Shown here piece after piece: positions 53,145 through 62,213 of a stretch of 64,000 bases of DNA; within the stretch, counting starts at the first letter, position 1; every line of letters begins with the position of its first letter. The stretch comes from Galbibacter pacificus. Its GTDB lineage: Bacteria; Bacteroidota; Bacteroidia; Flavobacteriales; Flavobacteriaceae. Both the position numbers and the translations under genes were made by a program. The notes beneath the pieces are model-generated. The model made no database searches. It saw only the letters and a program-made list of their open reading frames with translations, and was not told the origin of the DNA. Where the stretch lies: positions 248,001 to 312,000 of the forward strand of contig NZ_JAQSVC010000001.1 in assembly GCF_029603165.1 (NCBI RefSeq), read 5' to 3'.

Positions 53145-53289
53145 CTCGTAAAAATACGAGTATTGGCAATTTTTGTTGGTTTAATAAAGATTGCCTTTAA
53201 ATTATAACAGATTTGAACCACAAAAATTAAGTATAAATACTTGCCGATTTTTCAAGATCTATCATTGATTGTTGAATGTCGGTTTTTTA
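53145..53289 (+). ncRNA. Candidate structured leader or small RNA before queA
   Basis: From the promoter to a terminator the sequence has several hairpins and no credible frame. They are CTCGTAAAAATACGAG (53145-53160), GGCAATTTTT pairing with AAAGATTGCC, AAGTATAAATACTT, and the terminator. It may be an independent small RNA or an attenuating leader of queA. I do not recognise a known family. Confidence 0.4.
53244..53288 (+). terminator. Terminator-like hairpin ahead of queA
   Basis: CCGA...TTCAA (53244-53255) pairs with TTGAA...TCGG (53272-53282) around a small internal loop, followed by six T. It lies 38 bases before the queA start codon. Confidence 0.6.
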
Positions 53290-53326
53290 TTTGTAATAAT
53301 TTAGGTTCCTGAAAAAAAATGAATAG

Positions 53327-54376
53327 ATGAAATTATCACATTTTAACTTTGAACTTCCAAAGGAGTTATTAGCAGAGTATCCTTCAGAAAATAGAGATGA
53401 ATCCCGTTTAATGGTGCTTCATCGAAAAGAACAGAAAATAGAGCATAAACTGTTCAAGGATCTAATCGATTATTTTGACGAAGGCGATGTAATGGTGCTC
53501 AACAATACAAAGGTGTTCCCTGCGAGATTGTTTGGTAATAAAGAAAAAACAGGCGCCCGCATTGAGGTATTTCTTTTAAGGGAACTTAATGTAGAACAAC
53601 GTTTATGGGATGTATTGGTAGACCCTGCTAGAAAGATTAGAATTGGTAATAAACTGTATTTTGGCGACGACGAAAGCTTGGTGGCCGAGGTAATAGACAA
53701 TACAACCTCCAGAGGACGTACACTCCGTTTTTTATATGACGGTTCTTATGAAGAATTTAGAAAAAAACTAAACGACCTTGGCGAGACCCCGCTTCCAAAA
53801 TACATTAAAAGAAACGTAGAGCCCGAAGACGAAGAGCGTTACCAAACCATATATGCCAAGTCCGAAGGGGCTGTTGCGGCACCTACGGCCGGATTGCACT
53901 TTTCAAAACATTTGTTAAAGCGTTTAGAGATAAAAGGCATCGATTTCGCCGAGCTTACCCTCCATGTTGGTTTAGGAACATTTAACCCAGTTGAGGTAGA
54001 AGACCTTTCTAAACATAAAATGGACAGCGAAGAGCTTTTTATAGATCAAAAAGCAGCGGCCATTGTAAACAATGCAAAAGCCAAGAAAAGAAAAGTTTGT
54101 GCCATCGGGACTACCGCGATGCGCGGTTTGGAAAGCTCGGTATCGTCAGACCATATGTTAAATCCATATGAAGGATGGACCAACAAATTTATTTTCCCTC
54201 CATACGATTTTAGTATAGCCAACTGTATGGTCACCAATTTTCATACGCCAAAATCGACTTTGTTGATGATGATTTCTGCTTTTGCAGGGCACGATTTTAT
54301 AATGAAAGCATACAAAGAAGCCGTTAAGGAAGGCTATAAGTTTTATTCTTATGGAGATGCCATGTTAATTTTATAA
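53327..54376 (+). CDS. queA: S-adenosylmethionine:tRNA ribosyltransferase-isomerase
   Basis: Transfers the ribosyl part of SAM to preQ1 in the wobble position of certain tRNAs, giving epoxyqueuosine. [20 protein letters not shown] is the conserved start. Also present are [59 protein letters not shown] and [20 protein letters not shown]. Length 349 is standard. A long leader with a terminator-like hairpin precedes it, so regulated expression is possible. It is followed by a good terminator. Confidence 0.96.
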   Translation: MKLSHFNFELPKELLAEYPSENRDESRLMVLHRKEQKIEHKLFKDLIDYFDEGDVMVLNNTKVFPARLFGNKEKTGARIEVFLLRELNVEQRLWDVLVDPARKIRIGNKLYFGDDESLVAEVIDNTTSRGRTLRFLYDGSYEEFRKKLNDLGETPLPKYIKRNVEPEDEERYQTIYAKSEGAVAAPTAGLHFSKHLLKRLEIKGIDFAELTLHVGLGTFNPVEVEDLSKHKMDSEELFIDQKAAAIVNNAKAKKRKVCAIGTTAMRGLESSVSSDHMLNPYEGWTNKFIFPPYDFSIANCMVTNFHTPKSTLLMMISAFAGHDFIMKAYKEAVKEGYKFYSYGDAMLIL

Positions 54377-54400
54377 GGTGTAGTGTTCAATAATAATGAA

Positions 54401-54434
54401 AAGTCCTGTTGTATGTTACAAACAGGGCTTTTTT
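54401..54434 (+). terminator. Terminator after queA
   Basis: AAGTCCTGTT (54401-54410) pairs with AACAGGGCTT (54421-54430) with one G-U pair, then T residues. Confidence 0.85.
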
Positions 54435-54570
54435 ACTTTTATGGATTACTCCCGTATGATTTCTTAAAAATTGTTTTAGGTTTTTAAGAAATACCCCATG
54501 GCAGCGTAGTTATGCCCACATAGCTTAAAAAAGACCTTGCACGATAAAAGCTTTGTGTGGTTTTATATAA

Positions 54571-54601
54571 TTGAAATCCGAAAATCAAAAATGTATCTTT
54601 G
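54571..54601 (+). promoter_or_regulatory. Promoter of rlmN, predicting a leaderless mRNA
   Basis: TTG (54571-54573), a 20-base spacer and TATCTTTG (54594-54601). The start codon ATG is at 54607, where transcription is expected to begin, so the message may have no leader. Confidence 0.6.
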
Positions 54602-54606
54602 CACAT

Positions 54607-55647
54607 ATGCAGGCAATAAAAAAAGATATCCGGGCATTGACCAAAGAACAATTAAGAACGTTCTTTGAAGCCCATGGCGATAAAGCCTTTCGTGGTAATC
54701 AGGTTTATGAATGGTTATGGGGAAAGGCCGCTCACTCTTTTGATGAAATGACGAACATTTCTAAAGAAACACGGCAAATGCTGGAAGATAACTTTGTTAT
54801 CAACAATATACGCGTGGACCAAATGCAGCGGAGCAATGACGGGACCATAAAAAATGCAGTGCGACTCCATGACGATTTAATTGTAGAATCGGTATTGATA
54901 CCAACTCCTACCAGAACTACGGCATGCGTATCCAGCCAAGTAGGTTGTAGTTTGGACTGTAAGTTCTGTGCCACGGCCAAGTTAAAGCGCATGCGCAACT
55001 TAACCCCCGATGAAATATACGACCAAGTGGTGGCCATAGACAACGAAAGCCGCTTGTATTTCGATCGGCCCTTGTCCAATATAGTTTTTATGGGCATGGG
55101 GGAGCCGCTCATGAACTACAATAATGTACTGGCGGCCATAGACAAGATAACTTCCCCGGAAGGGTTAGGTATGTCTCCACGGCGTATTACGGTCTCTACA
55201 TCTGGGGTACCAAAGATGATAAAAAAAATGGCCGATACCGAAGTAAAGTTCAAGCTGGCCGTATCGTTGCACTCGGCCATAGACGAGGTGCGAACCTCCA
55301 TTATGCCTTTTAATGCCACTTTTCCGTTGGCCGATTTGCGAGAGGCATTGGAATATTGGTATGGCAAAACCAAAAGCAGGATTACCTACGAGTATGTTGT
55401 ATGGAAGGGCATAAACGATACACGTAACGACGTGGACGCACTGGTGAAGTTTTGCAAATTTGCCCCGTCCAAGGTAAATTTAATAGAATACAACCCCATT
55501 GGCGACGAGGTTTTTAAACAAGCCGACAACAGCGCCATAGAAAAGTACCAACAAATATTAGAGCGAAATGGCATTACGGTAACGGTGCGCCGTTCCAGGG
55601 GAAAAGATATAGATGCCGCATGTGGCCAGCTTGCCAATAAGTCATAG
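54607..55647 (+). CDS. rlmN: Dual-specificity 23S rRNA/tRNA adenine C2-methyltransferase RlmN
   Basis: Radical SAM enzyme methylating A2503 of 23S rRNA and A37 of some tRNAs. KDIRALTKEQLRTFFEAHGD and AFRGNQVYEWLW form the N-terminal domain. The iron-sulfur cluster cysteines are in SLDCKFCATAKLKR, and NIVFMGMGEPLMNYNNVLAA plus the GVPKMIKKMADTEVKFKLAV region follow. The reactive C-terminal Cys is in DAACGQLA. The start at 54607 agrees with the family; an upstream TTG lies inside the promoter. Confidence 0.95.
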   Translation: MQAIKKDIRALTKEQLRTFFEAHGDKAFRGNQVYEWLWGKAAHSFDEMTNISKETRQMLEDNFVINNIRVDQMQRSNDGTIKNAVRLHDDLIVESVLIPTPTRTTACVSSQVGCSLDCKFCATAKLKRMRNLTPDEIYDQVVAIDNESRLYFDRPLSNIVFMGMGEPLMNYNNVLAAIDKITSPEGLGMSPRRITVSTSGVPKMIKKMADTEVKFKLAVSLHSAIDEVRTSIMPFNATFPLADLREALEYWYGKTKSRITYEYVVWKGINDTRNDVDALVKFCKFAPSKVNLIEYNPIGDEVFKQADNSAIEKYQQILERNGITVTVRRSRGKDIDAACGQLANKS

Positions 55648-55737
55648 TTTAGAATCTTTTTTAATAGGCTTCTCTGTACAATTATTAAGTAGTTGCCTCG
55701 TTTCTTTAGCAACTAGTAACGAATTCTGCTATAAATA

Positions 55738-56475
55738 ATGAGAAAGCTTATATTTTTTATTGCCTTACTAATGGCACAAAGTCATTATGGGCAAAAAAAC
55801 AATCTTCAAGGCACTTTAAATGCACGAGACACAACTTTCCTTGAATTTAATTACAAAGCCTTAATTATTCCTTCAGTAATGATAGGTTATGGGCTCATTG
55901 CTACAGAGAGCCATAGTCTAATAGATATCAATAATGGAATAAAAGAAGAAGTTACCGAACACATTGACGAAAAATTCACTGTAGATGACATTTCTCAATA
56001 CGTTCCCGCAATTGCGGTATATGGGCTTAATATGTTTGGGGTAAAAGGGAAACACAATTTGAAAGATAGGAGCATTGTTTTAGCAACATCATATTTAATA
56101 ATGAGCAGTAGCATACTTGGCTTAAAGACAATTACCCGAGTTGAAAGGCCCGATGGCAGTTCTAGGAATTCTTTCCCCTCTGGGCATACGGCAACCGCTT
56201 TTGTAGGGGCCGAATTTTTGTGGCAAGAATACAAAGATGTTTCCATTTGGTACGGTCTTGCAGGATATGCAGTGGCCACAGGAACAGGGTTTTTTAGAAT
56301 TTATAACGATAGGCATTGGTTTAGTGATGTTGTTGCCGGAGCCGGGATAGGAATTTTGAGTACAAAGATTGCCTATTGGATTACACCATTTATAGAAAAA
56401 AAGTGTTTAAAAAGCGGTACAAAAAGAATAAATATGATAAAGCTTTTGTACCATTTTACAACGGGAAAGAAATAG
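55738..56475 (+). CDS. PAP2-family membrane phosphatase, probably with a C-terminal frameshift
   Basis: A 245-residue protein with a signal-like start (LIFFIALLMAQSHYGQ) and the three PAP2 motifs: KTITRVERPDG, NSFPSGHTATAFVGA and YNDRHWFSDVVAG. These enzymes dephosphorylate lipid phosphates or undecaprenyl pyrophosphate at the membrane. The last 20 codons (RINMIKLLYHFTTGKK) look unnatural. In the +1 frame the text reads NKYDKAFVPFYNGKEIGVGM then VIQF and stops at 56501, a plausible natural ending. One extra A in the seven-A run at 56396-56402 would join them. Confidence 0.85.
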   Translation: MRKLIFFIALLMAQSHYGQKNNLQGTLNARDTTFLEFNYKALIIPSVMIGYGLIATESHSLIDINNGIKEEVTEHIDEKFTVDDISQYVPAIAVYGLNMFGVKGKHNLKDRSIVLATSYLIMSSSILGLKTITRVERPDGSSRNSFPSGHTATAFVGAEFLWQEYKDVSIWYGLAGYAVATGTGFFRIYNDRHWFSDVVAGAGIGILSTKIAYWITPFIEKKCLKSGTKRINMIKLLYHFTTGKK

Positions 56476-56657
56476 GAGTTGGTATGGTAATTCAATTTTA
56501 ATGCAAGACAGTATATGTACAATATGCACAGATTCATCAAAATTTCTTAAATTGTACAGGTAGGTCACTCGCATGCAAGTATGTGTGGCTTTCAAAAGAA
56601 AATTAAAACCGCCATACATGGCATTTTAATCTCACTTTGTGAGTAAAACTCAAACCC

Positions 56658-57059
56658 ATGCAATTGCAAAATGGAACACTGGAAATAGTAGACGGTGCAC
56701 TCTATATCAAGGACGGAAAGAAAGCACAGTACCTTTTTTTAAAAATAGCCCTGTTGCTCAGTGCCTGTATCGGGGTTTTTCATATGTACAATTACTTTCG
56801 GGGCGATGCCCATTACAGTATATATGTTATTGTTATGGGAATTATAAGTGCCTTCATATTGATATGGCTTTTTCAATATTCCAATAAAGAGGTAATTTCT
56901 TTAGGTGAAATAAAAAAGATAAAGCAAAAAGACAAGATAGTCGGAAAAGTATTTACCATTTACTTAAAGTCGGGGCAGAAACGCAAGTTGACCTTCCCAA
57001 AAGAAGCAACCGACATAAAACAACTACTTACATTTTTTAAAGAAAAAGGTTTTTTGTAA
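56658..57059 (+). CDS. Uncharacterised small membrane protein
   Basis: A 133-residue protein of no family I recognise. Two hydrophobic spans lie at about residues 28-46 (LKIALLLSACIGVFHMYNYF) and 55-73 (IYVIVMGIISAFILIWLFQY). A basic cytosolic tail (IKKIKQKDKIVGKVFTIYLK, LTFFKEKGFL) resembles a bacterial PH-like strand arrangement, but that is weak. It lies between the phosphatase and the prenyl synthase on the same strand and could share their transcript. Confidence 0.65.
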   Translation: MQLQNGTLEIVDGALYIKDGKKAQYLFLKIALLLSACIGVFHMYNYFRGDAHYSIYVIVMGIISAFILIWLFQYSNKEVISLGEIKKIKQKDKIVGKVFTIYLKSGQKRKLTFPKEATDIKQLLTFFKEKGFL

Positions 57060-57083
57060 AAATAAGAAAAGCCTTTTATATCG

Positions 57084-57099
57084 TAGTATTTTAATACTA
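57084..57099. promoter_or_regulatory. Perfect 16-bp palindrome before the prenyl synthase
   Basis: TAGTATTTTAATACTA consists of two 7-base arms around TT. A TATCTTTA -7-like sequence (57098-57105) begins within its last two bases and the start codon is at 57114, so it could be an operator. Confidence 0.35.
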
Positions 57100-57113
57100 T
57101 CTTTACGCTTTCT

Positions 57114-58091
57114 ATGAAAGTAGTAGAACAAATCAAGCAGCCTATACGTAAGGAAATGGAACTTTTTGAGAAAAAGTTCCACGATTCCATGTCTTCCAAG
57201 GTGGCCTTGCTCAACCGGATTACTTATTATATTGTAAACAGGAAAGGAAAGCAAATGCGGCCCATGTTTGTTTTTCTGGTAGCCAAAATGGTGTCCAATG
57301 GGGAAGTTAACGAGCGCACCTACCGCGGGGCCAGTGTTATAGAGTTAATTCATACGGCTACTTTGGTGCACGACGATGTGGTAGACGATAGCAACCGTCG
57401 TCGTGGTTTTTTCTCCATTAATGCCCTGTGGAAAAACAAGATTGCCGTACTTGTTGGCGATTACCTGCTTTCCAAGGGCCTGTTACTCTCTATCGACAAC
57501 GGAGATTTTGATTTGCTCAAGATTATATCCGTGGCTGTCCGCGAGATGAGCGAAGGGGAGCTTCTACAAATAGAAAAAGCCAGGCGATTGGACATTACCG
57601 AAGATGTTTATTATGAGATTATACGCCAAAAAACGGCAACCCTAATAGCCGCCTGTTGCAGTTTGGGCGCATGTTCCATAAAACCAAATTCTAATGAAGT
57701 GGAACAAATGCGTAAGTTTGGCGAGCTTATTGGCATGGCCTTCCAGATAAAAGACGATTTATTTGATTATACCGATGGCCCTATAGGTAAGCCTACAGGA
57801 ATAGATATTAAGGAACAAAAAATGACGCTGCCGCTTATCCATGTATTGAACAACGCCGGAAAGGAAGAAAAAAAATGGCTCATTAATTCGGTTAAAAAGC
57901 ACAACAAAGATAAAAAACGGGTTCAGGAAGTGGTTGCCTTTGTTAAGGAAAAAGGCGGACTTACATACGCCGAAGAAAAAATGATAGTTTTCCAAAAAGA
58001 GGCACTTGCGCTTTTGTCCGGTTTTCCACCTTCGCCATATAAAGATTCCTTGGAACTAATGGTAAACTACGTTATAGAGCGTAAAAAGTAG
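57114..58091 (+). CDS. Polyprenyl (octaprenyl-type) diphosphate synthase
   Basis: Condenses isopentenyl units into a long prenyl chain, most likely for menaquinone. The first Asp-rich motif is LVHDDVVDDSNRRRG and the second QIKDDLFDYTD; both bind Mg2+ and the allylic substrate. The pattern around the first motif (two residues between Asp pairs, with no bulky aromatic just before) fits long-chain synthases. The 325-residue length agrees. It is separated by 55 bases from the small membrane protein, with a palindrome in between. Confidence 0.9.
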   Translation: MKVVEQIKQPIRKEMELFEKKFHDSMSSKVALLNRITYYIVNRKGKQMRPMFVFLVAKMVSNGEVNERTYRGASVIELIHTATLVHDDVVDDSNRRRGFFSINALWKNKIAVLVGDYLLSKGLLLSIDNGDFDLLKIISVAVREMSEGELLQIEKARRLDITEDVYYEIIRQKTATLIAACCSLGACSIKPNSNEVEQMRKFGELIGMAFQIKDDLFDYTDGPIGKPTGIDIKEQKMTLPLIHVLNNAGKEEKKWLINSVKKHNKDKKRVQEVVAFVKEKGGLTYAEEKMIVFQKEALALLSGFPPSPYKDSLELMVNYVIERKK

Positions 58092-58297
58092 TAGATTTTG
58101 CGCATTATTTCCACATGAGAGGCCATACAATTACCTTCTCAATACCTGTAAGGCTTGGATGTGTATTTTTTCCAAGTGATTAAATTGTAAAGTAATATTT
58201 TACAGCAAGGTATTCAACAATATAAGTTTTAAGCAAAGTGCCTACTACTGCCTGCCGAATAAAACAAATCGTCACCATATATTTAACAGATATTCAT

Positions 58298-58305
58298 TAT
58301 TTTTG
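58298..58305 (+). promoter_or_regulatory. -7 element of dnaG
   Basis: TATTTTTG matches TAnnTTTG, 51 bases before the TTG start codon; no TTG at -33. Confidence 0.4.
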
Positions 58306-58355
58306 ATTCCCTTTTTTTGGAGAATCTTTATTTTTATAAAAAAGCCGCTTAGATT

Positions 58356-60359
58356 TTGATTTCAAAAGAAACCATAGATAAAGTATTTGATGCCGCACGG
58401 GTAGAGGAGGTGCTTGGCGACTTTGTGCAATTAAAAAAATCGGGTTCTAACTTTAAGGGACTTAGTCCGTTTTCAGACGAGCGTACACCTAGTTTTATGG
58501 TGTCGCCGGTTAAGCAGATATGGAAAGACTTTAGTAGTGGCAAAGGCGGGAATGTGGTTGCTTTTTTAATGGAGCATGAGCATTATACATATCCAGAGGC
58601 TATTAAATATTTAGCTAAGAAATACAATATAGAAGTTGAGGAAACCGAGCAGACCAATGAAGCCAAGGAAAAAGCAAGTGAACGAGAAAGCATGTATTTG
58701 GTTTCGGAGTTTGCCCAAAAAAACTTTCAAAATAATTTAAAAACTACAGAGCCGGGAAAAGCCATTGGCGGGACCTATTTTAAAGAAAGGGGCTTTACCC
58801 GGGAAACCATAGATAAGTTTAAACTTGGATACTCTCTGGACGAGTGGGATGCCTTTACCAAAGAAGCGCTGGGTAAAGGGTATCAATTGGAGTTTCTGGA
58901 AAAAACCGGGCTCACTATTATTAAGAAAAAAGAGGGAACTACTGAAAAAAGAATGTTCGACCGTTTTAAGGGGCGTGTAATGTTCCCTATTCATTCAATG
59001 AGTGGTCGTGTGCTTGGTTTTGGCGGACGTATTTTAACCAACGATAAAAAGGCCGCCAAATATTTAAATTCCCCTGAAAGCGACATTTACCACAAAAGCA
59101 AGGTATTGTACGGTATTTATCATGCCAAACAGGCCATTGCAAAGCAGGACAATTGTTATTTGGTAGAAGGGTATACCGATGTTATCCAGTTTCACCAAAG
59201 CGGGATAGAGAATGTTGTGGCATCAAGCGGTACCGCATTGACTTCGGAACAAATACGATTGATAAACAGGCTTACCAAAAACATTACGGTATTATTTGAT
59301 GGCGATGCTGCTGGATTAAGAGCTTCTTTAAGGGGGATAGATTTGATATTGGAGCAGGGCATGAACGTAAAGGTTTGCACATTTCCCGAAGGGCAGGACC
59401 CCGATAGTTTTGCCCGGGCGCATACCGATAGTGAGCTAAAGGAGTTTCTCGACCAAAATGCAACCGATTTTATTCGTTTTAAAGCTTCTTTGTTGGTAAA
59501 AGATGCCAAGAACGACCCCATTAAAAAGGCAGATACCATTCGGGAGATTGTAAACAGTATCTACAAAATCCCAGACCGTATCCAAAGGGAGGTATACGTG
59601 CAGGAATGTTCCCGTATTATGGATATTTCAGAAGATGTGCTTTACAATACGTTGGCTCAGCTAGGAAACAAAGAAGTAGCTGAGGCCAATAAAAAGCATA
59701 AGGAGGAGCAAAAAAAGAATACGTTTAACGTAGTTAAAGATGCCGAAAGTACAGCTTCGGGGAAAATAAACCAATTAGATGAACTGGAAAAGGCCATTAT
59801 TGGGATACTGCTTTTTCATGGAGATAAGACTGAAACTTTTAACGACGTTGTTTTAGAGGAAGATGAAGAAGGCAATATGATCGAAAATGAGGTAAAAGTG
59901 GATATGAAGGTTTACGAAAAAATATTTTTGGACCTCCAGACCGATGAAATTGAGTTTGCCAATACCGATTTTAACGAAATATACAACATCCTGATTGAAT
60001 GTTTTAACGTTGAAGGAGCGCTTAAAATGGATGATTTCCTGCAAAAATTGTCGTTCAAGCAAAATGCAGTCGTGGTAGATATATTGATGAACGAAGAAAA
60101 GTATGCACTTTCCAATTGGGAAAGCAAAGATATTTTGGTGAAGGATAAGGATATGTCGGTTCGCTTATTGGTTTTTCAAACCATTTCAATGTTGCGGTTA
60201 AAACTTCTTAATATGTTGGTTGATAGTATTCATGAGGCCATTGGTGCTAATAATAATGCTTCGATGGACCAAATGGAAGATATAAAGAACTATTGGAGCT
60301 TAAGAAAAATTCTTTCAGATAGGTTTGGTCTGGTTACCAACACTACTTTTTACAATTAA
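58356..60359 (+). CDS. dnaG: DNA primase, zinc-ligand residues missing
   Basis: Makes RNA primers at the replication fork. The order is an N-terminal CHC2-like domain (about 1-100), the TOPRIM catalytic domain with LVEGYTDVIQFHQSG and VLFDGDAAGLRASLRG, and a C-terminal helicase-binding part. In E. coli the zinc site is Cys, His, Cys, Cys. Here the same region reads FKGLSPFSDERTPSFM and IWKDFSSGKGGNVVAFLMEH with no Cys or His at those positions. The fold may persist without zinc. The start is TTG at 58356 (ISKETIDKVFDAAR), which fits family alignments. A 16-bp terminator follows. Confidence 0.93.
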   Translation: MISKETIDKVFDAARVEEVLGDFVQLKKSGSNFKGLSPFSDERTPSFMVSPVKQIWKDFSSGKGGNVVAFLMEHEHYTYPEAIKYLAKKYNIEVEETEQTNEAKEKASERESMYLVSEFAQKNFQNNLKTTEPGKAIGGTYFKERGFTRETIDKFKLGYSLDEWDAFTKEALGKGYQLEFLEKTGLTIIKKKEGTTEKRMFDRFKGRVMFPIHSMSGRVLGFGGRILTNDKKAAKYLNSPESDIYHKSKVLYGIYHAKQAIAKQDNCYLVEGYTDVIQFHQSGIENVVASSGTALTSEQIRLINRLTKNITVLFDGDAAGLRASLRGIDLILEQGMNVKVCTFPEGQDPDSFARAHTDSELKEFLDQNATDFIRFKASLLVKDAKNDPIKKADTIREIVNSIYKIPDRIQREVYVQECSRIMDISEDVLYNTLAQLGNKEVAEANKKHKEEQKKNTFNVVKDAESTASGKINQLDELEKAIIGILLFHGDKTETFNDVVLEEDEEGNMIENEVKVDMKVYEKIFLDLQTDEIEFANTDFNEIYNILIECFNVEGALKMDDFLQKLSFKQNAVVVDILMNEEKYALSNWESKDILVKDKDMSVRLLVFQTISMLRLKLLNMLVDSIHEAIGANNNASMDQMEDIKNYWSLRKILSDRFGLVTNTTFYN

Positions 60360-60391
60360 AAAAGGTGCCCGAAAAGGCACCTTTTTTAATT
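60354..60391. terminator. Bidirectional terminator between dnaG and the response regulator
   Basis: AATTAAAAAAGGTGCC (60354-60369) and GGCACCTTTTTTAATT (60376-60391) form a perfect 16-bp stem with a 6-base loop. It serves both converging genes. Confidence 0.9.
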
Positions 60392-60409
60392 GTAAGGACA
60401 AGAAGGTCT

Positions 60410-61039
60410 TTAGTAAAGTTCCAAGGCTTTTGCCTGTTGCAACATATCGACCATATTGTCTACATTTAATTTTCTCATGAGCCTTGCTTTGTAGGTACTC
60501 ACGGTTTTCTCATTTAGATTTAGTTCCTCGGCTACTTGTTTATTTCGCTTACCGGCAGACAAAAGTTTTAACACTTCGACTTCACGGGTGGATAATTTTC
60601 TAAATAATTTTCGGGGCTTGTTGGTGCTTTCATCAAATGCTAGGCGCTGTGCCAATTCATTGGTGATGAACATACCACCTTCGGCAACCTTTTCAATGGC
60701 CCCAGTTAATATTTCAATAGAAGCAGTTTTGGACACATAGCCAGAAGCACCTGCCCGCAAAGTGCTGAGTGCATAAACGTCTTCGGGTTGCCCGCTGTAA
60801 ATTAGTACTTTAACGTTTCCATAATCTCTTTTTAGTTTTCTCAAGGCGGTAATTCCATTTACTTCGGGAATATCCATTTCCAACAACACCACATCGGGTT
60901 GCTTAGATGAGAGTACGCTAAAAAGTTCAGAAGTTGTACTTACATTGCCAATAATCTCGATAATGTCGTTTTTTTTAAGAGCTGTTTCAAGGCCTATCCT
61001 TACTATGGGATGGTTATCAGCCACTAGAACTTTAATCAT
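60410..61039 (-). CDS. NarL/FixJ-type response regulator with Glu at the phosphorylation site
   Basis: A 209-residue two-domain regulator. The receiver (1-120) has IKVLVADNHPIVRIG, KVLIYSGQPEDVYALSTLRA and SGYVSKTASIEIL. The LuxR-type helix-turn-helix (about 145-205) has LSTREVEVLKLLSAGKRNKQ and NEKTVSTYKARLMRKLNVDN. The phospho-acceptor position in PDVVLLEMDIPEVNG is Glu54 where Asp is expected, so the protein may act without phosphorylation. No histidine kinase is adjacent. I start at the ATG at 61039. It lies alone between dnaG and nadE. Confidence 0.9.
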   Translation of the reverse strand: MIKVLVADNHPIVRIGLETALKKNDIIEIIGNVSTTSELFSVLSSKQPDVVLLEMDIPEVNGITALRKLKRDYGNVKVLIYSGQPEDVYALSTLRAGASGYVSKTASIEILTGAIEKVAEGGMFITNELAQRLAFDESTNKPRKLFRKLSTREVEVLKLLSAGKRNKQVAEELNLNEKTVSTYKARLMRKLNVDNMVDMLQQAKALELY

Positions 61040-61216
61040 AATTAACCATTTTAAAGTTAGTTTCGAATAAGCCATAACAAAAGAGGATGCTATTCTAGCA
61101 CCATCATGTTGGCTTGGGGGTATTTTATATTATTTGTAAGTAAATATAGTAAAATAAATCTTACACACCAAATAAAAAAGGGGGTAATTTCGAAAAAAAG
61201 TTCTACTCTTTTTTGT

Positions 61217-62005
61217 TTACCTAAGGCTTGCTGGTATTTCACAAACGGGAATTGGAACCATTTTGTGCTTATTGGCGTTGTGCAATTTGGTATAAATATC
61301 GATTATTTGTTTCTCACGCCCTTCAAAATCGGTAGATTTTTTTCCTTCGGATGTCATTTTCATTGCCCATTCCAGTTCGGGGTAAGAAGCACCTATTTGG
61401 TCTTCGTCCGTTCGGTCGTCGCCCCATAAACCATCTGTTGGGGCGGCTTTTTGAATGTCTTCGTTAATGCCGAGTTCTTTGGCTATGGAATAGACTTCTG
61501 TTTTTAACAAGTCTGCAATCGGGCTAAGGTCTACGCCGCCGTCTCCATACTTGGTATAAAAGCCTACCCCAAAATCTTCTACTTTATTTCCCGTACCCGC
61601 CACCAGATATTTATTCAATGCGGCAAAATAGTAAAGAGATGTCATGCGCAAACGGGCTCTTGCATTGGCGAGCGACATAAATCTTTCTTCTTCGTTTTGC
61701 ACCTTTGGGAAAGAAGCTACGAGACTGTCAAAAACAGGAGTAAGGTCTACTTTTGTCATTTTAACGTTGCTGTAATTACTTTGTAGCCATTTAATGTGGT
61801 TTATGGCACGGCTAACTTGATTATCGGCTTGATGAATGGGCATTTCCAAACATAGTACTTCCAGTCCGGTTTTGGCACAAAGCGTGGAGGTGACCGCCGA
61901 GTCTATGCCGCCGGAAACACCAATTACAAATCCGTTCATGTTTGCTTTTTCGGCATAATTTTTTAACCAGCTTACAATGTGGGCAATTACTTTATCGGTT
62001 TTCAT
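61217..62005 (-). CDS. nadE: NAD synthetase, ammonia-dependent type
   Basis: Last step of NAD synthesis: amidation of nicotinate adenine dinucleotide with ATP. GFVIGVSGGIDSAVTSTLCA is the PP-loop near residue 26. AGTGNKVEDFGVGFYTKYGD and GVDLSPIADLLKTEVYSIAK are the conserved substrate sites. At 262 residues it has no glutaminase domain, so free ammonia is the likely donor. Next to gldB and gldC, an arrangement familiar in flavobacteria, though transcribed divergently from them here. Works with pncB. Confidence 0.95.
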   Translation of the reverse strand: MKTDKVIAHIVSWLKNYAEKANMNGFVIGVSGGIDSAVTSTLCAKTGLEVLCLEMPIHQADNQVSRAINHIKWLQSNYSNVKMTKVDLTPVFDSLVASFPKVQNEEERFMSLANARARLRMTSLYYFAALNKYLVAGTGNKVEDFGVGFYTKYGDGGVDLSPIADLLKTEVYSIAKELGINEDIQKAAPTDGLWGDDRTDEDQIGASYPELEWAMKMTSEGKKSTDFEGREKQIIDIYTKLHNANKHKMVPIPVCEIPASLR

Positions 62006-62119
62006 TTATATAAATTTTTTGTTTGCTGAAAATAAGTAAATCATATATTCGTAAAGGTTTGGAAGGTTCAATTCCTCAATTTTTATCGGGAGGGGAAATC
62101 ACAAGATAGTCGATTTTTT

Positions 62120-62152
62120 TTGAACGTAATCCTCGTATTCGTTTTAACTTTG
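62120..62152 (+). promoter_or_regulatory. Promoter of gldB-gldC
   Basis: TTG (62120-62122), 22 bases, then TAACTTTG (62145-62152). The gldB start is about 60 bases downstream. Confidence 0.5.
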
Positions 62153-62213
62153 TAAGCAAATGTAACAGATTATTAAATTTATCAAAAGGGAAACCTTTAA
62201 AGGATTAAAAAAT

